64,000 bases of DNA from Candidatus Trichorickettsia mobilis (GCF_963422225.1 NZ_OY728607.1:868001-932000), one strand, 5' to 3'; positions 1 to 10,171 are shown, numbered from the stretch's first letter. Notes: a model not told the origin generated them from the letters alone. Made by a program: numbers and translations.

Positions 1-1049
1 GTCACTTTATATTTTTCATCATAATTATGAGCTATTGAAAAGCTCTCAAGGTCACTAACATTTTGTAATTTATCTTTGATTCGAGTCAGCTCATCTTCAG
101 TAAAAGCTTCAAGGTCTAGAATTATTGTTCTAATATCATCTTCTACTATCTTAGTAGTAACTAGTTTAGGTTTTGGTGCTTCGTTGTCAGAGATAATGAC
201 AAGATCTTGAGCATCATTATTGCTAAAGCGCCCATATTTATTCAGTACGTTTTTTAACACTGTATCTATTGTCTGCGTAACTTCACCCAGATTATTTAAA
301 GGATAACTCTGGTTAGATGTGGTTTTACCATTATTATCAATTATTATATATTTTACGTCCATTACCGCAGCACCAGTATTAATATCGGTGAAATACTCGC
401 AAACTATTAGCATAACTTTTTTTAGCAGTGTAGCAGGAAATATATCTAGAAAGTTCGAAAATGATAAAGTTAATACATTATCTGTATTAATCTTTTTTAC
501 TAAACTTATAGACGATTTTGGATAAAATAACTTTGCTTGATCTAAGATATTTCGATTTTTTGACCATTTCTTGTTCCACTCTTGATCAGCATCCCAAAGT
601 GTTAGGATATTTTTTTGTTTTGAAATTGGTAAAATTAAATATTCATAAAAGCGATCTTTTACTGAATTATTGCCGTATTCAAATAATAGTTGCTGCACAG
701 GATATAAATTATATTGGTAAGTTACAGTTGCTTTATACAGATTGTCAGTTTCTGTAACATTTTTAGCCGCTACAACAGTAAAAACATTTTTAAGTTTTAA
801 ATATGGGACAGCAGTTACAGCACTGGCGTTAATACCCAGCGTATCAGCAACCATAAAGAATGCTCGTTGCATGCCTTGATTTTGAGCCTTGATTTTTGAC
901 TCATATTTATTGTTTCCCTGTGCTTCAATATATAATTCTGAAACTTCAAGGCTTGCATTGGCAGCATTGATAAAAAACATGCATATACTAATAATAGTAA
1001 GCATATTAATTTTAGTATGCAGGATTATTTGTTTATATAATTTTTTCAT
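1..1049 (-). CDS. Exported protein of unknown function, N-terminal part (runs off left edge)
   Basis: An open frame on the minus strand starts at the ATG at 1049-1047 and stays open to base 1, about 349 codons. Its start overlaps the grpE stop codon as ATGA, so the two are probably translationally coupled. The protein begins MKKLYKQII, followed by a hydrophobic stretch ending INAANA at about residues 30-33, which reads as a cleavable signal peptide. The next segment (VSELYIEAQGNN, then an alpha-helical GMQRAFFMVADTLGI) is reminiscent of the DUF2066 exported proteins of proteobacteria. That family call is tentative because the C-terminus is missing. Forward-strand frames in this stretch are shadows. 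Confidence 0.7.
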   Translation of the reverse strand, partial: MKKLYKQIILHTKINMLTIISICMFFINAANASLEVSELYIEAQGNNKYESKIKAQNQGMQRAFFMVADTLGINASAVTAVPYLKLKNVFTVVAAKNVTETDNLYKATVTYQYNLYPVQQLLFEYGNNSVKDRFYEYLILPISKQKNILTLWDADQEWNKKWSKNRNILDQAKLFYPKSSISLVKKINTDNVLTLSFSNFLDIFPATLLKKVMLIVCEYFTDINTGAAVMDVKYIIIDNNGKTTSNQSYPLNNLGEVTQTIDTVLKNVLNKYGRFSNNDAQDLVIISDNEAPKPKLVTTKIVEDDIRTIILDLEAFTEDELTRIKDKLQNVSDLESFSIAHNYDEKYKV

Positions 1050-1606
1050 TCATCAGCTTTTTTTGCGACTGTCACCATAGCCGGCCGTAGTAATCGATCT
1101 TTGATTTTATATCCGGCCTGCATTGTGCCAATTATATTATCGTGATTATATTCATCTGTCACTATTTGTGAAACTGCATGGTGTAAATTATAATCAAATT
1201 TCTCACCAGGAAGCGGAGCTATGGATTCTAAACCATATTTTTTAAATATTGACTCCAATTCCCGCTTAGTCATATCGACACCAGCAATAATATTCGATAG
1301 AGACTCCTTGTTTTCCTGAATTTTGTATTCCAACGCTCGACATAAATTATCCATAACTCCAAGCAAATCTTTGGCAAAATTAGTGATAGAATAGTCTTTG
1401 CTTTCTTCTAACATCCGATCATAGCGACGTCTTACATTCTCAGACTCAGCTACTGTACGTAATAACTGATCCTCCAACAATGCTATTTTATCCTGTAAGA
1501 CATCAATTGTGTCCATGGATTCTGATTGATCTATTGAGTCAGAATTATTTTGATTATCCTCTTTACTTGCTGGTTCATGATCTTTTACTATTTCGTGATT
1601 TTTCAT
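1046..1606 (-). CDS. grpE: GrpE, nucleotide exchange factor for DnaK
   Basis: GrpE releases ADP from the Hsp70 chaperone DnaK in the cytoplasm, and so drives the DnaK-DnaJ folding cycle. The 186-residue length is normal for the family. An acidic, disordered N-terminus (about 1-35) leads into a long coiled coil with VAESENVRRRYDR near residues 53-65, the typical dimerisation helix. The C-terminal beta domain carries FDYNLHHAVSQI and ends GYKIKDRLLRPAMVTVAKK, matching the family signature. It overlaps the start of the exported protein downstream by an ATGA. rph is divergent, with 79 bp between them that must hold both promoters. I saw no clear heat-shock promoter by eye. Confidence 0.97.
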   Translation of the reverse strand: MKNHEIVKDHEPASKEDNQNNSDSIDQSESMDTIDVLQDKIALLEDQLLRTVAESENVRRRYDRMLEESKDYSITNFAKDLLGVMDNLCRALEYKIQENKESLSNIIAGVDMTKRELESIFKKYGLESIAPLPGEKFDYNLHHAVSQIVTDEYNHDNIIGTMQAGYKIKDRLLRPAMVTVAKKADE

Positions 1607-1685
1607 AGCTATCTGTCTTTTTTATTGCAACGATTTTTCATTCTAAGATATAGTACTGACTATTATATTTTCAAGTAGTTTTAAC

Positions 1686-2423
1686 ATGAGTAACGATTTT
1701 ATGCGACATTTAGGCAGAAAAAACAACGAATTACGACCTGTAACCATTGAAACCTCAGTATTAAAACATGCTGAAGGCTCATGTTTAATAAAATGTGGGA
1801 ACACTCATGTGCTTTGCTCAGCAACTCTTGATGCCACAGTTCCATCTTTCTTACGAGGACAAAATCAAGGTTGGGTGACAGCAGAATATAGTATGTTGCC
1901 AAGGTCAACAGAAACGCGTATAAAGAGAGAAGCAGCTTTAGGCAAGGTCTCTGGACGCACACAAGAAATTCAACGTTTAATAGGACGAGCTATGCGAGCC
2001 GCTGTGGATCTTAAGCTTCTTGGCGAGCGGCAAATTATCATTGATTGTGATGTAATTAATGCTGACGGTGGAACAAGAACCAGCGCTATTACCGGTAGTT
2101 ATATAGCATTACATTTAGCTATAGCTAAGTTAATGGATAAAAAAATACTAAAAGTTAATCCTTTAACTCAGCAGGTAGCCGCAATTTCCTGTGGTATATA
2201 CAATGATACTGCTATAGCTGATTTGGATTATATAGAAGATAGTAATGCTCAGGTAGATGCAAATTTTGTTTTTGCTGGTAATGGCAGCCTTATTGAAGTT
2301 CAGGCTACAGCAGAAAAAAAATTTTTCTCTGAGCAGCAATTAACTCAAATGCTGGAATTGGCAAAGTTAGCTACCTCGCAGCTATTTATGATTCAGAATC
2401 AAGTGTTATTGACAGTTTTGTAG
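1686..2423 (+). CDS. rph: Ribonuclease PH
   Basis: RNase PH is a phosphorolytic 3'-5' exoribonuclease that trims the 3' ends of tRNA precursors. The 245-residue product has the family start [14 protein letters not shown] at residues 6-19, the segment around [12 protein letters not shown] that follows the conserved GGTR, and the [10 protein letters not shown] tract near the C-terminus. Most family members start directly at the MR-SGR-like motif, so the ATG at 1701 is a credible alternative to 1686 and would give 240 residues. It lies head to head with grpE, an arrangement also found in other alphaproteobacteria. The stop is followed by a palindromic repeat rather than a clear terminator. Confidence 0.96.
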   Translation: MSNDFMRHLGRKNNELRPVTIETSVLKHAEGSCLIKCGNTHVLCSATLDATVPSFLRGQNQGWVTAEYSMLPRSTETRIKREAALGKVSGRTQEIQRLIGRAMRAAVDLKLLGERQIIIDCDVINADGGTRTSAITGSYIALHLAIAKLMDKKILKVNPLTQQVAAISCGIYNDTAIADLDYIEDSNAQVDANFVFAGNGSLIEVQATAEKKFFSEQQLTQMLELAKLATSQLFMIQNQVLLTVL

Positions 2424-2478
2424 CAGTGAGGCCATTTTCACGATTTTTAAAATTGAACGTTACTAGACGTTCTTATGT

Positions 2479-2608
2479 CGTCATTGCAAGAAAGTTTGCG
2501 CAAAACTACGACAAAGCAATCTAGAAATTAGCCCAAAGAGCTGATAAAGACTGGATTGCCACGCGAACCAAAGGTTTGCTCAAAGCTTGACGATTTTTAA
2601 AATGACAC
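2479..2608. repeat. GCAATGAC-family palindromic repeat, copy 1
   Basis: The element begins with CGTCATTGCAAG and contains AAGCAATCTAG and, further on, CTGGATTGCC, the two halves of an inverted structure. Related copies occur at 14364-14450, 26984-27210, 38646-38870 and 49533-49627. It fills most of the gap between rph and the next gene. This copy is the most diverged of the set. Confidence 0.7.
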
Positions 2609-2660
2609 AGTTCAGTGAACACTCCCCTCACTTTAGATTTTTAACTAATTTACCACTATT

Positions 2661-3521
2661 ATGATACTACGAATAAATATTATCTCATTTGTTAAAACAC
2701 TATTTAGCCAATTATGGCTTTCAGTGAGTTCAGTTGATTTTTACCAAAATGTTTATCACTCATACAAAGGATACGGGTTAAAGTATATATTTACTCTCTC
2801 ACTATTCTCGTCTTTAATTTATTGTGCTTTTTTCTTAAATTATGTTGTAGCTTTCAAAGAGTATTTTGTACATAACACAATATCAAAAGATACAGAAACC
2901 TTTGAGTACATAATGCAACAATTACCAGAACTTGTATATGACGGTATGAACATCAAAGCAGAAGCAGAAACCCCAGTATATTTAAAGGATAAAAATAATA
3001 ATGTACTTGCAGTACTAGATCCTAATAATCAATTGCCACATGTTGATAAAGAAAAGATTCCAATAATTTTTACTAGTAGTAATATATTAATCTTCTTCTT
3101 TGAGGCTAATGATAAGAAACGTATATCTATTCCTATAGAATACTTCAGAATACTTGGTGTCGATGCCAAAATATTGAATGAAGCTACCTTAAAAAAGCAT
3201 TTTGCCAATATTTTTGTTAATGCACCAACAATTTTTATCTATATATTAACGCCTCTTGTAGTATTAAAACGGTTTATTGGTATTTTACTAGATAAAAGTT
3301 TAACCATTGTTTTGGTTTACCTATTGACTAATTTATTAGGCCCTAGAACTAATATGAAAGCTTGTACACGTTTAGTACTGTTTGCTGGTGGAGCAACAAC
3401 ATTAATACAACCTTTGGTGTGGATGATTTTACCAGAGCTTGAGATTCTAGTTTTTATTTTGCAGATGTGGACTAATTTCTTATTGTTTTTAGGGATCGTC
3501 AGAATACGTTCTGCAAAGTAG
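2661..3521 (+). CDS. DUF1189-like membrane protein
   Basis: The 286-residue protein has a hydrophobic segment near residues 40-65 (FTLSLFSSLIYCAFFLNYVV), a soluble loop of about 110 residues with beta-like character, and about three closely spaced hydrophobic segments from residue 185 to 280. That layout matches the DUF1189 family of inner-membrane proteins, which is common in Rickettsiales and low-GC bacteria and has no known function. I assign it by architecture and general resemblance. It stands alone between two repeat-rich gaps, so the context gives no functional hint. Confidence 0.6.
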   Translation: MILRINIISFVKTLFSQLWLSVSSVDFYQNVYHSYKGYGLKYIFTLSLFSSLIYCAFFLNYVVAFKEYFVHNTISKDTETFEYIMQQLPELVYDGMNIKAEAETPVYLKDKNNNVLAVLDPNNQLPHVDKEKIPIIFTSSNILIFFFEANDKKRISIPIEYFRILGVDAKILNEATLKKHFANIFVNAPTIFIYILTPLVVLKRFIGILLDKSLTIVLVYLLTNLLGPRTNMKACTRLVLFAGGATTLIQPLVWMILPELEILVFILQMWTNFLLFLGIVRIRSAK

Positions 3522-3679
3522 CATCTGACTATTTTACTTCAAGTTCTTATGATTATGTCCATCCAGGCTAAGGTTAATATAACATTTATGTATGAGCCAA
3601 CATTTGCTACTTTGATAGTTATATAAACTCCAGTTGCCAATTAATATGCGCAGCTAATTCATCTAACTGTAGCAAAGAT

Positions 3680-3838
3680 TTAATTGAAGGCTTTTGTTCT
3701 AAGCAACTGATAATTGATTAGACATGCTACCATATGACTAAAAGCGTTTGTAGGCGATCTATGTCTTGAATGCTCCAGTTTATCAAGAAGTTTTATCCTG
3801 CCAATAACAGTTTCGACTAGAGTTCTTTTGAGTAACAT
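3680..3838 (-). pseudogene. IS982-family transposase, C-terminal remnant
   Basis: The minus strand encodes a 52-residue fragment starting MLLKRTLVETVIGRIK and continuing LEHSRHRSPTNAF and HMVACLINYQLL. This matches the end of IS982-family DDE transposases, where a conserved glutamate (here in LVETV) is followed by HTRHRS-NF. Nothing upstream restores the rest of the catalytic domain, so this is a dead fragment. It sits beside half of a TATAGC-type repeat (3879-3955). The rest of the 3522-4039 gap holds no gene that I can see. Confidence 0.7.
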
Positions 3839-3878
3839 TAATTTATCAGTTTTTCATATTCTTTTTGATTCTAGTCAA

Positions 3879-3955
3879 GCGAGGTAGATTACTTTGTTTC
3901 GTACAACCGAGACGTAGCATATTTGGCGTACCATAATTCAACTGGAGAAGCTATA
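3879..3955. repeat. TATAGC-type MITE, right half only
   Basis: The stretch from GAGGTAGATTACTTTG to CAACTGGAGAAGCTATA matches the right half of the complete elements at 20279-20394 and 63742-63860, with only scattered differences. The left arm is missing here. Next to it, 3963-3982 (TTTGTTTACATCTACCCTCT) is a solo end of the GGGTAGATG-type element. Confidence 0.7.
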
Positions 3956-4039
3956 CATAAAATTTGTTTACATCTACCCTCTAAGCACAACGGTACAATT
4001 ACCTGCAGAGGTAGAGTTTGTGAGAGAGGTCTTTACCTT

Positions 4040-5338
4040 TTAGCTTAAATTACCTGCTTCTATTTCAAGTTTTTCAAAGTGAAATACCGCGAATCCAAAT
4101 CCAATACATACCGGAATCATAATAACCAGTAATCCCCAATGACCAAAATATTCAACTAAATAAACAAGGCCAAAAGAAGTGATAACATGCATTATAGCAC
4201 GTGATAAAGCAAACATTAAGCCAGCATAAGTAAAACGTTTAAAAATAGGAATATGACTATACATAACAGACATCGCTGAAGCAGCACTAAGAATGAATAG
4301 CATGATAAATGACTGAATTAAAAACAAATCATTCGCAGTTTTAATATTAGATAACAAATATGGACAAATTAAGATAAATATTGAAAATATAATTAATTTT
4401 ACTTTAATAATTTTTAATGGATGAATTCTATAGCTTAAATAAGTTATTATTAGATAGCCTAATAAATTCATCATTGACACTATAAAATTTTGATGAATAA
4501 CCTGTTCAGCGCTATAGCCAAAAGAATCTTTAAGGATATGTCCACAGTGAATATATACAAAATAAAAGCATACGGGCCAGCTGCATTGTATTAGGAACAA
4601 GGAAAGTAGTGTAGTTTTATTGACTTTTTCTTGAAAAGTAGGATAATTTAGAACAGCCTCTATATGCTCCGGGGTTCGATTAAGCACTTCAAGATATTTT
4701 TTAGCTTTTCGTTTAAAATCAACAAAATCAGGAGTTTCTCTTAAACGAGTTCTGGCTATGGCTCCAATAACGGCAACACCTGCTCCAATCCAAAAGGCAA
4801 TTCGCCAATTAAAACCAAAAGAAGTCACTAAAGAAGCAACTCCTAATGCAACATTTCCTCCTATAACAGAGAAAACCGCAATTAAGGTTGTAACCGGATA
4901 TTGCACTGGCGGTTTAGTAATCTCAGTCATGTAAAGCTCAGCTCCTACTATTTCTCCCATTGAAGACATCCCTTGAACGACTCGGCATATCGTTACTATC
5001 CAAGCAGCGGTGATACCAATTTGTTCATAAGTTGGGAGATTAGCCATAACAACACAGGAACAAGCCATCATTGTTGTTGTGATAATAACAGTCGCTCTAC
5101 GCCCTATATTGTCTCCTATGTAACCAAATAATAGCGCCCCTATTGGTCTGGTAACAAAAACAGAACAAAAAGCAAAAGCAGAGATTAATTTAGCTGCATG
5201 AGCATCTGTTGCTGGAAAAAATAACTCATTTAGAAGAACAGCCATATGCACATAGAGCATTAGGTCGAAATATTCTAGAAAAGTGCCTATTGATAATAAT
5301 CCAATACATTCTTTTTGTTCTTTATTTAAACCTAGCAT
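4040..5338 (-). CDS. MFS transporter of the metabolite:H+ symporter type (ProP-like)
   Basis: The 432-residue inner-membrane protein has about 12 hydrophobic segments. It opens with GTFLEYFDLMLYVHMAVLL and carries RPIGALLFGYIGDNIGRR in the loop between helices 2 and 3, the hallmark of the metabolite:H+ symporter group that includes the ProP proline/betaine carriers. An R-QG segment (VVQGMSSMGEIVGAELYM) follows, as usual for the group. Rickettsiales carry many such carriers, probably to take small solutes from the host cytoplasm. The substrate cannot be read from sequence. It is a single-gene unit flanked by repeat-rich gaps. Confidence 0.85.
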   Translation of the reverse strand: MLGLNKEQKECIGLLSIGTFLEYFDLMLYVHMAVLLNELFFPATDAHAAKLISAFAFCSVFVTRPIGALLFGYIGDNIGRRATVIITTTMMACSCVVMANLPTYEQIGITAAWIVTICRVVQGMSSMGEIVGAELYMTEITKPPVQYPVTTLIAVFSVIGGNVALGVASLVTSFGFNWRIAFWIGAGVAVIGAIARTRLRETPDFVDFKRKAKKYLEVLNRTPEHIEAVLNYPTFQEKVNKTTLLSLFLIQCSWPVCFYFVYIHCGHILKDSFGYSAEQVIHQNFIVSMMNLLGYLIITYLSYRIHPLKIIKVKLIIFSIFILICPYLLSNIKTANDLFLIQSFIMLFILSAASAMSVMYSHIPIFKRFTYAGLMFALSRAIMHVITSFGLVYLVEYFGHWGLLVIMIPVCIGFGFAVFHFEKLEIEAGNLS

Positions 5339-5818
5339 ATCTGTATTTTTATTGATTATTAAATCGTAAGTTTAATATATAAGAAGAATTTAATCTAGTA
5401 TAAAAATACATAATATTTAAAAAATTGAATTTATAGTTAAAACAGTTGAATTAGCTTTTAATTTTATGAAGTCATCATGATGAATTCATTAGACCTCTTC
5501 GTAGCTGTTCCAGAGCAGCATCTTATTAATTATCGATTTCGAACACGCAATGTCATCCGTCATCCTAATCATGCCTTGAACTTGTTTCATGGGTTGTTTC
5601 GGAACCATCAGTTCAAGGTGATATTATGCTAACTCAACCTAATCAACTATAATATAGCTAAAGTTAGAGTTAGAGTTAAATGGTGACAGTTAAAATAGGT
5701 GGGAAGCGCAGCAGTGATTTACTTTGTTTTGCATAACCAAATTCTGACAAATTTGACTGTCACCATCTAGGCATAAGATAGTTTTTAACTCTCTTGCTGT
5801 AGATCACAATAGAGAGGT
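5339..5818. repeat. Gene-free gap with a 15-bp inverted repeat
   Basis: No gene is visible in these 480 bases. An inverted repeat (ATGGTGACAGTTAAA at 5680-5694 against TTTGACTGTCACCAT at 5752-5766) encloses GATTTACTTTGTTTTGCATAACC, which resembles the core of the TATAGC-type elements. Around 5573-5615, CTTGAACTTGTTTCATGG and GATATTATGCTAACTCAACC resemble the GAACTTGTTTC repeats seen at 31159-31262. The gap is framed by AGACCTCT near 5491 and AGAGGTCT near 5813, an inverted octamer that recurs elsewhere in the window. Confidence 0.6.
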
Positions 5819-8800
5819 CTATTCTACAACCTTAAACCATGCACAATATAAGGCTGGTAAAAACACTAGCGTAAGTATTGTAGCGACTGCAAGCCCACCC
5901 ATGATAGCATAGGCCATAGGTCCCCAGAATACTGTGGGAGCAATTGGAATCATTCCTAGAATTGCAGCTGCCGCAGTCAGAATTACCGGACGAAAACGAT
6001 GCATTGTTGCGGCAACAACAGCATCCCAGTGTGGCAAGCCATGAGCAATTTCAGTTTCAATTTGATCTATAATAATAACTGAATTACGAATAATCATACC
6101 AATCAAGGCAATAATTCCTAAAATAGCCACAAATCCTAATGGTTTGTTAGCAATCAACAGTATAGCAACTACTCCGATTAGGCCTAAAGGTACTACGCTT
6201 AGGACTAGAATAACACGTTGGATGCTTTGTAACTGTATCATCAGCAGGGTTACCATAATTATAGTCATTAATGGCACCACAGCCGCAACTGCAGCCTGAG
6301 ATTTAGCACTCTCTTCAGTTGAACCACCGGTCTTAATATGATATCCAGCTGGTAATTGAGCATTAAGTTCTAAAATTTTAGGTTGTAGCCTTTTCACCAC
6401 AGTTGCAGGTAAAACTGCTGCAGTAGTGTCAGCTTGCACAGTGATAGTAGGCAGACGATCTCGACGCCAAATTAAAGGATATTCCTGTTCATATTCCACC
6501 TTGGCAACTTGCATTAATGGAACCTTACGTCCACTTGAAGTGGAGATCTGTAGCGTACTTAAAGAATCAAGTGAGACACGCTGCGAAGCTTCTGCTCGAA
6601 TTACTACATCTATTAAATAAATACTATCGCGTATTTGAGTAATTTTCATTCCAGACACTACTGCATTTAATGCAGCAGCCAGATTTTCTGAACTGATACC
6701 CAGAAGTTTTGCTTGATTCTGATCAACTTTGATTCGTAATACTCGCGCTGGTTCGATCCAATCAAAATTAATATCTTGAACTTGTGATTCTGAACCAATA
6801 ATTTCAGCAAGACGATAAGCTATATCTCTGACTTGTTCCAAATCATGACCGCTTACTCGATATTGCAGTGGCCAACCAATAGGCGGCCCCATTTCCAAAG
6901 GCATGATGCGGCTATTTATTGCCGCAAATTTTTCTTTAAATTCTTTTTGTAAATAACTTCGCACACGTTCTCGTGCTTCGATATTTTTAGTTACAACTAC
7001 TGTTTGAGCAAAAGATGGGTTTGGTTGAGCGGCATCTAGCGGTAAATAAAAACGGATTGCACCACGACCAATATAAGAGCTCCAACGCACAATATCAGGA
7101 TTATTTTCCAGTAATTGTTCCAGTTTTGCTACTTCTGCAGTGGTAGCAAATATAGAAGAATTTTGTGGTAGTTGCATATTTACCAGCAGTTCTGGACGAT
7201 CAGATGATGGAAAAAATTGCTGAGGAATATACTTCATACTTGCAATTGAGATTATAAATAATGCTACTGTGATACCGATAGTTCTTTTAGGAGCACGCAT
7301 TGCCAACAATAAAATGGTACGAAAAAATTGTGATAATTTACTTTGTTGTTGATCATGATGTTGCAGCTTATCCGGAAGGATAACCAGACCAATTATTGGA
7401 GTAAACACTACTGCTACAAACCAGGAAGCAATCAAAGCAATACCAATCACCGCAAATAAGGAGAACACATATTCACCAGCAGAGCTACGAGAAAAACCGA
7501 TGGGTATAAATCCTACTACCGTAACAAGTGTGCCAGTAAGCATTGGAAAAGCGGTGGAAGTATAAGAAAAAGTAGCTGCACGAACTTTATCCCAGCCTTC
7601 TTCCAGCTTCATAATCATCATTTCAACGGTAATCATTGCATCATCAACAAGTAACCCAAGGGCAATAATTAATGCTCCTAAGGAAATTCTTTGCAGATCA
7701 ATAGACATAAGTTCCATCACCAGAAAGACTATGGCTAATACTAATGGAATCGAGCAAGCAACTACCGCTCCTGCGCGTAGGCCAAGGCTTAAGAAACTTA
7801 CAAATAGCACGATCATGAAAGCTTCTTCTAATGCCTTCATGAACTCAGCAATGTTTTCTTCTACTACTGTAGGTTGATTAGCTACCAACTGATGTTCAAT
7901 ACCAATTGGTAAGTCAGCAGTAATGGATTGCATTGCTTCTTTAACATTTTCACCGAGAGCTAAAATATCTCCACCTGCAGTCATAGAAATAGCAAGGCCA
8001 ATAGCAGCTTTTCCATTAAATTTAAATAGAGTTTGAGGAGGATCGATATAATCTCTTTTGATAGTTACAATATCACTTAATGGAAATAATTTACCGTTTA
8101 TATTAATATTCACCTCACGTAGATCTGCCTCTGACTGGAATCCACCGGAAACTCGTAATAATATGGTTTCATTTTCTGTTTGCACCACCCCTGCTGGTTT
8201 TACAGAATTTTGTGCTTGTAACATTTGAATAAATTCCATTGGTTTGAGACCAAGGCCAGCCAGTCTCCTGGTAGAAAATTCAAGGTAAACCTTTTCATCC
8301 TGATTGCCTAAAATTTCTATTTTTGATACATCTGCTATTTGTAAAAGTTTGGAGCGTATATCTTCAATATAATCCGTTAGTTCGCGTCCAGAAAAACCAT
8401 CGGCAGTAAAAGCATAAATAATGCCATAAGTATCACCAAATTCATCATTAAAGAATGGTCCTACTACTCCTTGCGGTAAAGTGACGGCGATATCATTAAT
8501 TTTCTTACGCACTTGATACCAGCAGTCTGGCACCTTGGCTGCTGGAGTAGAGCCTTTTAAATTAACAAAAATAGTTGATGATCCTGGAGTAGTAAAGCTA
8601 CGTACAAAATCTATATTAGGAGTTTCTTGTAGTTTTTTTTCTAAACGTTCAGTAATTTGGTTCATGGTTTCATCAATGGTGGCTCCAGGCCATTTTGCCT
8701 GGATCAGCATGGTTTTAATCGAGAAAACAGGATCTTCATTACGACCAAGGCGCTTATAGGACATAATCCCGGCGATTGTTAACATAATCATCAGGTACCA

Positions 8801-8854
8801 TACCAGTTCGCGATGATTAATAGCCCATTGTGAGAGATTAAAGCGCTCTTTCAT
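5819..8854 (-). CDS. RND efflux pump, inner-membrane subunit (AcrB/MexB superfamily)
   Basis: This 1011-residue proton-driven pump would export hydrophobic compounds across the envelope, with the adaptor encoded just upstream. It has the two-fold RND layout: a first transmembrane helix near residue 20, a large periplasmic loop, helices 2-6 from about 335 to 490, helix 7 near 525, a second loop, and helices 8-12 at the C-terminus. GLLVDDAMITVEMM in helix 4 holds the paired aspartates used for proton relay. The N-terminal PGATIDETMNQITERLEKKL is typical. No TolC-like outer channel is present in the window, so it must be encoded elsewhere. Confidence 0.93.
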   Translation of the reverse strand: MKERFNLSQWAINHRELVWYLMIMLTIAGIMSYKRLGRNEDPVFSIKTMLIQAKWPGATIDETMNQITERLEKKLQETPNIDFVRSFTTPGSSTIFVNLKGSTPAAKVPDCWYQVRKKINDIAVTLPQGVVGPFFNDEFGDTYGIIYAFTADGFSGRELTDYIEDIRSKLLQIADVSKIEILGNQDEKVYLEFSTRRLAGLGLKPMEFIQMLQAQNSVKPAGVVQTENETILLRVSGGFQSEADLREVNININGKLFPLSDIVTIKRDYIDPPQTLFKFNGKAAIGLAISMTAGGDILALGENVKEAMQSITADLPIGIEHQLVANQPTVVEENIAEFMKALEEAFMIVLFVSFLSLGLRAGAVVACSIPLVLAIVFLVMELMSIDLQRISLGALIIALGLLVDDAMITVEMMIMKLEEGWDKVRAATFSYTSTAFPMLTGTLVTVVGFIPIGFSRSSAGEYVFSLFAVIGIALIASWFVAVVFTPIIGLVILPDKLQHHDQQQSKLSQFFRTILLLAMRAPKRTIGITVALFIISIASMKYIPQQFFPSSDRPELLVNMQLPQNSSIFATTAEVAKLEQLLENNPDIVRWSSYIGRGAIRFYLPLDAAQPNPSFAQTVVVTKNIEARERVRSYLQKEFKEKFAAINSRIMPLEMGPPIGWPLQYRVSGHDLEQVRDIAYRLAEIIGSESQVQDINFDWIEPARVLRIKVDQNQAKLLGISSENLAAALNAVVSGMKITQIRDSIYLIDVVIRAEASQRVSLDSLSTLQISTSSGRKVPLMQVAKVEYEQEYPLIWRRDRLPTITVQADTTAAVLPATVVKRLQPKILELNAQLPAGYHIKTGGSTEESAKSQAAVAAVVPLMTIIMVTLLMIQLQSIQRVILVLSVVPLGLIGVVAILLIANKPLGFVAILGIIALIGMIIRNSVIIIDQIETEIAHGLPHWDAVVAATMHRFRPVILTAAAAILGMIPIAPTVFWGPMAYAIMGGLAVATILTLVFLPALYCAWFKVVE

Positions 8855-8858
8855 TATA

Positions 8859-10076
8859 TTACTTACTACTGTCTAATAATTTAACTTGTTGTCCAGGGTA
8901 TAGCGAGTGAACTCCTGCTGTTACCACGACTTCACCATTTTGTAGACCTTCAGAAACTATAATAGAATTCTGGGTATAACCAATTATTTTAATATTTCTT
9001 AAGAGCACTGTACTACTATTGGGATCAACTACCCATACAGCTGGGCTTGAACTAGATTTATTCAAAGACATTACTGGTAGCTCGATAGCCGAACCTTTGC
9101 TTAACACTACACTACCGGTAACCGTTGAACCAAGTTTCATTGCTTCTGGAGGATTAGTTAAGCCTACTTTAACGGTAAAGGTACGAGTAAGAGAATCTGC
9201 TTGTGGAGAGACTTCTCTGACACGTCCAATAGTTTTAATACGAGGGTCAAGGCTTAAAGATACTTCTACTGATAAATCACCATCAGGCTTATTTTGAAAT
9301 AATTGTTCTGGCACATTAAATACAGCGTCTCGTCCTTCATCGGTAGCTACACGCATGATGGCTTGTCCGGTTCTCACTACTTCTCCAGCCTCGGACATAA
9401 CTGCCGTTATTACCCCAGCTACATCAACTTGTAAATTAGTATATTCAAGACGGCTCTGTACTTGGTTTAAATTAGCTGTAGCTGCTTCAACTTTTGACTG
9501 TGCAGATTGTAATTGTGTGGCAGCATCCTCATATCTTGCATTGGTGACTACGCCTTTGCTTAGCAGGGTTTTTTGTCGTGCTTCATTACTAATAGCTTGT
9601 GTCAGTAAAGCTTGAGCCGCACTAAAATTTGATTTAGCAGTAATAAGATTATCTTTGGCATCTTGTGGATCAATACGAGCAACAGTTTGTCCTGGGGTAA
9701 CCATATCGCCAACTGAAACCAAGCGTTCGATCAATTTTCCATCGATACGAAAGCCAAGTTCTATTTCATTTTTTGCTAAAATTTCGCCAGTTAAAGATAA
9801 TGACTGTCCCGCAATTTTATGTTCAACTTTAATAGTGCGTACCGGGCGTACAACTTTTATGTCAGTTGGTTTAGGATGATTATTACCTGAATAAGTTATA
9901 GCTATTATAATTATGCAAGCGAGAAATATAATAATTTTACGCACGCCTATTTTCTGCACTAATTCATTATCAGTAAATTTATTAATTAAGCGGTAGCCAT
10001 ATTGAAGTAGTGGCATTTGGATAATGATTTTTTGATGATTAGCTGATAAAGATATCATTCTGAGGTTGAATTTCAT
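8859..10076 (-). CDS. RND efflux periplasmic adaptor (membrane fusion protein)
   Basis: This 405-residue protein would link the AcrB-like pump to an outer-membrane channel. After a hydrophobic anchor (IIIFLACIIIIAITYSG, about residues 48-64) come the split lipoyl domain (GFRIDGKLIERLVSVGDMV and VAGVITAVMSEAGEVV) flanking an alpha-hairpin (about 125-210), a beta-barrel domain, and the C-terminal GLQNGEVVVTAGVHSLYPGQQVKL. The N-terminus is longer than usual before the anchor, and a methionine at residue 21 (MPLLQYGYRL) is a plausible alternative start. Only 4 bp separate it from the pump gene downstream, so the two form one operon. No regulator is adjacent. Confidence 0.92.
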   Translation of the reverse strand: MKFNLRMISLSANHQKIIIQMPLLQYGYRLINKFTDNELVQKIGVRKIIIFLACIIIIAITYSGNNHPKPTDIKVVRPVRTIKVEHKIAGQSLSLTGEILAKNEIELGFRIDGKLIERLVSVGDMVTPGQTVARIDPQDAKDNLITAKSNFSAAQALLTQAISNEARQKTLLSKGVVTNARYEDAATQLQSAQSKVEAATANLNQVQSRLEYTNLQVDVAGVITAVMSEAGEVVRTGQAIMRVATDEGRDAVFNVPEQLFQNKPDGDLSVEVSLSLDPRIKTIGRVREVSPQADSLTRTFTVKVGLTNPPEAMKLGSTVTGSVVLSKGSAIELPVMSLNKSSSSPAVWVVDPNSSTVLLRNIKIIGYTQNSIIVSEGLQNGEVVVTAGVHSLYPGQQVKLLDSSK

Positions 10077-10171
10077 CTTATTTTTTAGTTATATGGAGTA
10101 ATTAATAATTTAGCTAAGCTAATGGTGGCAGAATTATTACAATAACTTATGGGAAAGGGAAATTAAAATTT

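Noticed and set aside
319-1080. Three plus-strand frames near the left edge
   Set aside because: They are antisense to a continuous minus-strand frame with a signal peptide that is coupled to grpE by an ATGA overlap.
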